Assembly (NCBI GenBank): GCA_023333565.1
Contig: JAJKFH010001810.1
Location: forward strand, 1,116,001-1,180,000
From: Puffinus mauretanicus
Taxonomy: Eukaryota; Chordata; Aves; Procellariiformes; Procellariidae
Reading direction: 5' to 3'
DNA length: 64,000 nt
The position numbers and the translations under genes were made by a program. The number at the start of each line of letters is the position of its first letter. The first letter of the stretch is position 1. The notes under the pieces were generated by a model. The model made no database searches and was not told the DNA's origin. It worked only from the letters and a program-made list of their open reading frames with translations. This document shows positions 55,565 through 64,000 of this stretch, one piece after another.

Positions 55565-58500
55565 CAAGTTACTTCAGATGAACCGATAGTTTAGAGATCA
55601 GTGTCTGAAAATTTGTTGCCCAGCCCCTGATATTTGTAGAGGAAATTATTATGGGTGTAGTAAACAGCTTAAATTTGATCCTTTATAACCACTTGAAAGA
55701 TATGACTAACACACTCACTTAACATTTCATGTCATGATGTTCGCTCTAACTTGTTTCCCACTTTCCGACTCTAGGTACAGCTCATTAAACACACCTGTGG
55801 CAATACAACTCCTAAATATTTTGTCATTCAAGATGCATCTCCCTGGTATTAAGTTAGTGCTCATGCCCTACAGGGTTTGTTTTCTCTATTAACGAAGTAG
55901 CCACAAATGTGCTTTTAAAGAAATATTACAAGGAACTCTGCTGGTTACAGCTTGCTCACCAAATGGACATTGTATTCTGAGAGGAATAGTTTCAAAAAAG
56001 AAACGATCCATTTCACTGGAATCAGAAATTTTCATATACCTGTTTCCCATTCACAAAGAGCAACTGAATACTTCTAGCCCAGATATTATTTATGTAGTTT
56101 GTTTTTCTAAAGGACCAGCAGGAAGATTATTTCTACTGAAGTAAAATAACCATTTAAAGCAATGTTCAATTTAACAGTTAACTTACTGATTAATCATTGA
56201 ACATTTAAGTGTTCATTTTCAGGGTCAGATGAAGTCCTGTTGCTTCCAAAAATAGTCATTAATATGTAAACTGCTTTAGTAACTGCTATTAATTGGGTAG
56301 CCTGTGCTTATTTATACAGTTTTGAATAACTTAGGTTATATTTGACCAAATAAAAACATTACTCATAAATCGGTAAAGACCCCTATCACTCTATCCCAAA
56401 GGAAGCCAAACACTAACTTGGAATATGCAAAGTGTAGTGGATTGATTTACCTGACTGTTTAAGCACAGTCTGTCATCAAGTATGGCAGCTGTACTTACGT
56501 ATAATGGAAAGTATTGTTATCATAGGAAAACAACGTAGAACATATTACAACTCCACTCAAGGTCTATTCTTTTCTGTAAGCTTAAATGTTTTGTGGGTTG
56601 GATTTTTTGTGTTTGTTTTGTTTTTCCCTAAGCTACTCAAAACCAATTTAATCTGAAAAAGAATGCTTAGTAAGTTTAAGTAAAAGAAAATTACCAGAGT
56701 TTCATTTTGGCGAAGACATCCCATACCCGTGTGTCACTAAGCCTTGGGGTCTAGCAGGTCAGGATCCCCTGTTGCTCAAACTGTTCTGATAATCTTTTTC
56801 TGTCAAATCTGGGTGGTTCTGTTCAACATTGTTGCTTTCTTCTGTTAGAATCCAGGCATTCCTAATTCCTAAACTCTGCCAGTTGCTTTTTTACCGTTAG
56901 CAATAATCCTAGGAATATGAAAAAACAGAATAACATGACAGGATTGATTACACAAGTTAATAACCTAAGAAAACTTCACCAAAGCACTTAAAATAAAACT
57001 TGTTAATTAATCCTATGTGCCTGAATAGGTGATAGAGTATTTGAGCTCCTTAACCAGGGCAGTAGTTTAGCTTCCATGGTGGAGTATTTAATAGCATTTG
57101 CATGATGTTGCAGTAGATTTTTCCAGTATTTAGTCATTCTTCAAAATGGAAGGTATCTATCTTATTCAAAGATGCCTTTAAAAATAATAAGTTCAACTGT
57201 ATACTAACGATATCTTGAGTTTTTAAGGGCCAAAATCCTGCCCTGGTTGCAGCTATGTCTTCTGAAACCAGAAGAGAAGAGATACCCCATTTTCCTAACA
57301 AAGACACTTAACGTGTCTTTGCTAGGACTCCTGGCAATGGCCAAGCATATGACCAGAGTATGCCGTGAAGACTTTGCACCAGGTGACATGCGGCAAAGGT
57401 ACCAAATCTGACAGGTAGCATTTAGCTCCCAACAGCCAATTCCCAACTGTGCTGCTTCGTGTGTCAACCATAAAAAGTGTATTGTCTTTCTGAAGCTTGA
57501 CTAAGCAGCTTTGGATATTACAAAGCCTCCGCTGAGTGTTTTAATTTGCATAGATTAGTCTTTCTCCTTTTTATTACATTGACTAATCAGGAGAATTTCT
57601 TAGCCCAGACATGTTTATAACCTTGTATGGTCATGTTTGGCTACATAGATGAAATATCCTCTCATTTGTCTGATTGTTGCAGGAAAACAGTACTCTTGGA
57701 AAGCTAAAACACTAATTTAACAACCTTCCCTGCCTCTCTACTTTGTCTTCCCCTTTTTCCTCCCAGAATCCACTTGTCCAAATCCTCACCTCCTTTTTCC
57801 ACTTCTTCACTTTGGTGAAATCTTTTGATGACACACACAGAACTACTTGCTCGATTCTTAGGCTCAAAATCAAGTGGAAATATTGAATGTGCATTTGGCA
57901 GGGATGGGGTTCACTGTGGCTGGAGACGGCAGTGCTCGACAGTGCTTCCCCATGCCTGGGGAACAGGGGAATCCAGGCGGGGAGAAGCAGATGAAGCCAC
58001 CGAGGGAACAGCGAAAGGGAAAGATAGAGCAGTAGTTTACTGTAGAAAAACTCTTGGGAAGACTGAGGACAATTTTTTGGGTGTCTGAAGGCCCGCCATA
58101 GAGTGGCTTTTGTGTCTGGCTGGTCTCTGCAGCTTCTTCCCAGACCACGTGCTGGCAGGCAGGAGGAAACACCCTGCTTCTCCATGCTCAAAACATAAAC
58201 TGCCCTAAGTAGAAAAATAATTAATTGATTTCACATAAAATTCAGCAAAATAATAGGTTCGTGTCTTTTTATTTCAGGAAACAAAGTTATGTCAAAGTGT
58301 TACCAAATCTGCAGAAATGCGGCTACAGTAGTTGACTCACTGAAGTGTACGAATGCCTGATAAAGCCTCAGAGAAACTCCTGGCCTCTCAATTTTTCTAA
58401 CAGATGATTAAAAGAATGTATAGCACAAATTCACGCCTGAATACTCATTCTGAGTTTTCACTGAAATCTGTATTAGCAGATTTAGGCTCTGATATGTCAT

Positions 58501-61500
58501 ACCAAGTGTTTGAGACCTCTGTAATGAAAACGTTGCGTTAGGTTCTGATAATAAGGAGTGAAGCTTAGAAATCAGTTATCAGTCAAAAGAAAGGCAAATT
58601 TAAGGATGACACATGTAAACTAATCTGGCATCTTAGTTTTGTAAGATTTTCATAAAGCAAAATGGATAAACTTCCAACAGTAACTACTAACACAGTTTTG
58701 AGATATGAGGAGATGCCATTTGAAAATGCATGATTTTTTTCATCTAGTTTGGAAAATGGGAATTTCTTTCCTAAACTGATTTTTGTGGAAATAGAAATCA
58801 TCTGTGAGTTTAACCTGAGCTCAACAAATAATTAAGATAAAATACTTCGGAAAAGTGACAGTTTTAAAATGAGGAAATTCACATGTCTTTGTGAATAGAT
58901 ATGAGAATTTTTCAAAATAGTGATGAAATTTAAAAGGATTTAACCTAAATGCAGCTTAAATGCTGTACTTCATCTGCAACTTTCTTTTTTGTGTTATTTC
59001 ACCAGAAAATGTAAAAGACACTCACCTTCCCAGTGAGTGGTGTACCTACAGCAACTGACTGAGCAGTGACTCTCTTAAGTATGCTGGGGAGACGTGTCTG
59101 TCACAGCCTCGGCTTATTAGATCTAACCCCATTACAAACAGGCATTGGCTGCGTGCTCCCAGTGCCATCGTAAACAATTCTCTTAGTTTCCTTGTACAGT
59201 CATCTAAACATTGTTCTAAGCAGAGAGAACAGAATGAACTGTCTTCGTAGATGGATGAATGTGCACTCTGATTTATTCTATTGATTCTGGGAAGCCAGCT
59301 CTTTGAATTAAACCAAGGACCATGAACTACAGGCCAAGTGGCCATCGGAGAGCAAGGGAGAATGGCTGATAATTTCAGAAAGAGGCAAGTAGAGTTGTCC
59401 TTGTACTTATTCTGTCACAGAACCAACAGACAGTCAACATGAACAGTTTTCGTACTCTCATGTACATTCTCGTTTTTCAGGTGGGCTTGCTACATTTATT
59501 TCTTTGCTCTATCAACCTATCTGTTACTAGTTCCTTTGCTGACGCATTCATGCCTTCTGAATTAAAGTATAGGATCATGGTGCCCTGATTTGTTTCAAAT
59601 CATCATGTATTTGGAGTAACTACAGTGCACTGTAGAAGGGTTAACTGCAGACCTATAGCATCATTTGTTGTTTTCCTCTGCTTTCCCTCTCTCTTGTCTT
59701 TTAATATGGGGTTAAAGAGCTGATTTGGAACAAAATGCTCTTTACCAGCCTAACATCTTTCACTTAGTACACATATTACCTATCGCAGTGGGTTTTCAAT
59801 TCTAAGTAGGGCATCTTTGCACTGCTGAAATACAAATGCTTCCATACGTATTCTAGATGAGTGGGAAAGTGTATCGCTGTACCATACCAGAACACCCCTT
59901 AATAGCACTGTTAAGAATGATTTCCTGAAAATGTTTCCTAATAGCTATAGAGATCCATTCTTTACCCTTAGCTTCACCTACATTCAAAATCTTTTTGCTA
60001 GGACTTGTATGGTATAGTGTCTGATATTATTAATAATACTTATTCCAAAGATGGCAGTATGAGAAACCAAATGTATAATTTTGTATTCATGGCTTTTAAC
60101 AAAAATCAGTCTATTTTTCTGATCTTACTTTCTCTGTCTGGTATTGTACAAATCAACTGAGCTTGTCTGGAAAACTAATTTGGTATTACTTCTTGGTCAG
60201 TATAGTAAGTTCTAATTTTGGCTTGGTATGCATGAACTGTAGTTTTCATTAATTCTTGTTAGGGAGGTGAGGTGAGGTAGTGGTTTGTGTCTGGATTTGC
60301 TCTGCCCTTTTTTTTTTTTTTTTAGTTTCCTTAGAGTATTGTGAATTGTGGAGAACTATAATAGTTGGGATTTTTTTTTTTTTAAATTATATTTAAATGA
60401 TATAAAAGAGCACAGCAGTTCAAGAGTGGGGAACTGTCAGTACAGGGTGAGCAGTCAGTGCTGCATTCAAATTCAGGCCCATATTACTAAGACAGTCATA
60501 ATTTAAAAGTGAATTTGTTGAAAATTAGTCACCTGACCATCGGTTTCTGGTAAGAAATAAGTTCGATAAACACATGCACAGTTTTGCCATTGACCAATTT
60601 CTAGGTGTCATCATAAAGTTTAGTAAAGTATTTACCAAGAGAGCTTACCCAGGCATGGAAATCTTTTGCACATGCTGATTCTTGCAGGTCATTCCATTTA
60701 AATCACATGAATAAGTTGCAGAATCAAGCGTTCAGTTTTCTTTTCTTTTACTGCTTTAAATTATAAGCTGTATTATTATACTGTGACAGGTAAATCAGCA
60801 AAACTAAGGCAATACCTCTTAGGGTTGTCTTAAGGTGCTTATATTTCAGTTGTTTCGCACAAACCTGGCTTGCTTACTTCTAATTCAGCATAAAATAACA
60901 TTTGTATTCCTAGAAGAAAACTTAGAGAGGACTGTGGGAGGTATTTAACAGTTGTTGAATAGTGAATGGCTTTTCACAAGTTACTGGTTTTAAATTGAAG
61001 TAGTTTGAAATGTCATTGAACTCCACTCCTTTAAGCACTAGCAAAAATGTGATAGCCAAGACTGCCATGACCCAGCTACGCTCATCTTAGAAAACAGGCC
61101 ATCAAGCATGCTGTATGATAGCTTTCTTTACATTCATATTGAAAATTAATTTACAATTGTCAAAATAAATGATACAATCATCCAAATAAATGATACATCT
61201 AGCAAATTAGAGTTTGACTATGTTTTTCAGTGAGTGATTCGAAAAAGTCATTTACTTATGGATTCACTCATGCAATTATGTGATGGCCTGTCAAACCACC
61301 TGACTTTAAAAATGACTTATTAAAATGTAGAGTTATGTCAAATGTATCTCAGTGAGCTGCATTCCCAAATGTTTTCATTTTAGTCTCTCAGTTTCTGCAA
61401 TGCGTAAGAGAGATGTTTGTTACCTTCTGCGTGGCTAGAAGGAACATCTGATAAGTCTTGTTTCTTCAGTAGTGCCTTGAATACTTTCAGATCTAACTTT

Positions 61501-64000
61501 CAGTTCCTTCCCGCTTTTGGCTGACTTTACACAGAGGACGTTGTGACTAAAGTCTTGCCAACGGTCTTTGGGTTTTGTCCCTTTACTGAGTGGAATTTTG
61601 CAAATCTCTATTGCACAAGTATTCTTTTTTTCTGTTTTTATCATAAACTTTAATCATGACTGTGAATAATTAGGATGTTAGACTAGATTTCCACTTAAAA
61701 GGTGTGCCCAGTAATCATGCTGATCTCTGATGATAAAAAAAATTAATTACTGTACTCATCCTGGCTACTGTTGGAGATTCTGCTAGAAGAAACAGCAAAA
61801 AAAAGTGCAGAGCAATTAATTAATACGTTCCACTGCGAGCTCTTCTGCTCCTTTTAATACTTTGGAGTGTTGTTATCTTTTTTGAAGCTTTTATGAACTC
61901 TTGTGAGTATTTAAGCACTTTTGAAAAATTACTTAACAAATATAATCTGTGGCACTCAAATCCATTACAGTCTTTTCTCCCGCCGGATTGTGTGACACTA
62001 ATAAATCACATAGGAAAGAAACTAAAATGGCTATCAGTCTTTTTTCTCCACAGCAGATGTAGTATCTTATATGTGGCAGTGGTTGGGTACAATTTTACCT
62101 GGAAATTTAAATCCGTAAGCAAACGTTAATATTGAAAACATGTACAGTGATTTATCTACCATTTTATGGAGAGTAAAACAGGTGCAAAACACGCCCAGGA
62201 TTTTGTACAAGACTAATTTTATTTGCCTAGTTTTTCCCCCTTTACATTAAAACTAAAACCAACCACACCACACAGTGATTCTACACAGTGCCTATAGACT
62301 ACAGCTACAAGTGGTAGGTGAATTTGAAAATAACATTTCATACTCTTAAGTACACCTCTGAGAAATGAGGGTATCGCTTTTAGTAGAAACCATGTAGAAA
62401 TGGTGCAGGAAATGGAGGAAACACTAAGGAATGGCAAGGGTCGCAGTTCAAGGCTGGCCACCAGCCCGTGCAGAAGTGCCAAGCTGAATTGCTGCTGCTG
62501 CCCCAGAGGTGTTGGTGGGGCCGGAGGGTTTGATGGAGTCGGGGTGATGGTAACTGAGAGCCTGCGTGCGTGCACACGCTTCTCGGCAGTGCTGTCACTC
62601 CTTCATTGCATGGCAAAACCCTGCCTTTCAGCAGGCAACGGTAGTGGGAAGGGGTTCAGGTGTCTTAGTGACCTGACCGAAATTCTCAACATTTGTGGTA
62701 GGTAGTTCTTGGCACTGCCTTCCCTCGTCCTTGGGCTGGTGCTCATGCTTCTTGCATTTCTGGGTATTAACGTGACGGTCTTTCAACACAGTTTCTTAAA
62801 TAATGCAGTGGAGCCCTTTGTTCTTCATCCAGGTATTTTTATTCATGAAGGCATAGATTACTATCACTTATTAATTATTATAGTATGGCAGATAAGCCCT
62901 AACCAAAATTATGGCCCCATTATACTAGGCAGTGATTCAGCACAAAACCAGAATGTTGTTCTGCCAAATAGTTTTATAGTTCTTACTATTCTGTTTTATA
63001 GAAGGGAGTTAAAGGCAGGGCATGAAGATATATCTTTTCCACTGTCACATAGGAAGACTGTGACAGAATCTGGAATTTAAGACCTTATTAATCTTAGTCC
63101 ACTGCCTTAACCAGAACAGCATTTTCTTTCCTTGCATTAGTTAATATTATTTACTTAGTGTAGCTAAGCTTTCTCCTTCGGTTGGTAAGAAACACTATTA
63201 ACCTATGGTATAGTAATGCCATAAATTTAAAACAATTAACAGTATATCCACCAGGGCAAAGACTTTGTGGTTTTAATATTTAGAGGATGTAAAGACTATT
63301 TATTTTTGCTTTAAAGCAAAAATGTGTGTGCACGTTATGTGCAAATACTGTATTTGCTTGTGTTTTGCTTTTCCCCTAAAGGAATGAACCAATTACTCCT
63401 CTCAAACAGAGCATGACACACTGGAGTAAATGTTAAGGAAAAAAATAGCCAAAGTTAAAATAAGTAGTTGTGGTAAAAACAAAACAAAAGCCCTCTGTGA
63501 ATTCAAGAAGTTTGAAGTTAGACTATAACCTGTCAAGAAGAAAATTACAATAGAAATTTTCTGTGTTATAAATGATGCTGCTCTGCAAGCAAGGGTTATG
63601 TAGATCTTTCAACTCCATTAGGAGTCATTCACCTTTGAGATTATGGGACTCCCAAAAATCCGAATGTGGATATACCCTCCTGCAGGTGTCTGAAAAACAC
63701 TGCTGTGGCAGTGCAGGGGGAGAGGAAGGAAACTAAGCAAAATAATATTGATTTGTATTACTTGTAATTTATTTGTAGAGGAGGAGGAAGAGGAGATAAA
63801 TGCTGTTTCTCAGGCCTTGTATTTACTATGCTCCGTGAGTGTCTGTTTTGCAGAGACCCAAGCTGTATAAATGCATATGCTCTTAGCAATCCAAATCCAG
63901 CACTGGGCTCTCTGAGGTGGCAATGGATCCTCGGGTCCAGTGGCGCTCCGTGGCCCAGCGCATGGCCCGGGCTCACGTTGCAGGGCTTCGCTACAAAAAG
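55565..64000. other. AT-rich stretch without recognised gene
   Basis: Contains T runs near 60308-60323 and 60372-60383 and a 21-bp imperfect tandem at 61161-61202. A GC-richer patch at 62400-62660 has open frames on both strands. The minus-strand frame at 57712-58191 (159 codons) is the longest; none is recognised. The window ends in moderately GC-rich sequence after ~63890. Confidence 0.5.
61161..61202 (+). repeat. 21-bp imperfect tandem repeat
   Basis: Two adjacent copies sharing AAATAAATGATACA, differing at a few positions. Confidence 0.75.

Noticed and set aside
57712..58191. 159-codon minus-strand frame as a gene
   Set aside because: No recognised motif; overlapping frames are open in other registers too, which points to composition.

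Overview
This window looks like bird nuclear DNA. It is AT-rich and mostly non-coding. It carries five 5'-truncated CR1 LINE copies, four of which begin (on the + strand) with the short GAATCATA-type repeats that mark the CR1 3' end in birds. It also holds one full-length endogenous retrovirus of the ERVL type and a solo LTR of a related, older family. The species cannot be told from the sequence. No host protein-coding gene is identified with confidence. The window is best read as intergenic or intronic DNA.

Layout. 1-11460: plain AT-rich DNA with simple repeats. 11461-12870: two CR1 3' ends (minus). 14830-15370: an isolated CpG-island-like segment, followed at 16.6 kb by a GC-richer open stretch. 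17.3-19.4 kb: a 9-bp minisatellite, an A/CAA tract and a pure G-run block. 19851-20537: CR1 (minus). 21.9-23.4 kb: AT/GT microsatellites and a diverged 50-bp tandem duplication. 24904-26282: a plus-strand CR1 split by a 517-bp solo LTR with a perfect 5-bp target duplication (CCTGG). 30.7-31.1 kb: two exon-like segments on the plus strand. 31781-32095: a G-rich, CpG-bearing block. 32263-38906: the provirus (minus). 40221-40883: CR1 (minus). 42.2 kb: an old CR1/L3-like 3' end. The remainder to 64 kb is AT-rich, with a few exon-like or promoter-like signals (43.5, 47.2 and 55.2 kb) but no recognised gene.

The provirus is the main object. It has two LTRs of about 0.5 kb, a 5-bp target duplication (ATCAT), a perfect 18-nt tRNA-Lys1,2-type primer binding site, an open gag (635 codons) and an open pro-pol (1061 codons), and no env or dUTPase. 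Gag and pol are in the same frame, separated only by one UAG. Pol has no nearby AUG, so Pol is most simply made by stop-codon readthrough. The Gag protein is odd: its first ~125 residues contain three strongly hydrophobic segments, its N-terminal third carries several N-glycosylation sequons, and it has no CCHC zinc knuckle. These points come from reading the sequence. Classification and function are inferred from known ERVL and CR1 families.
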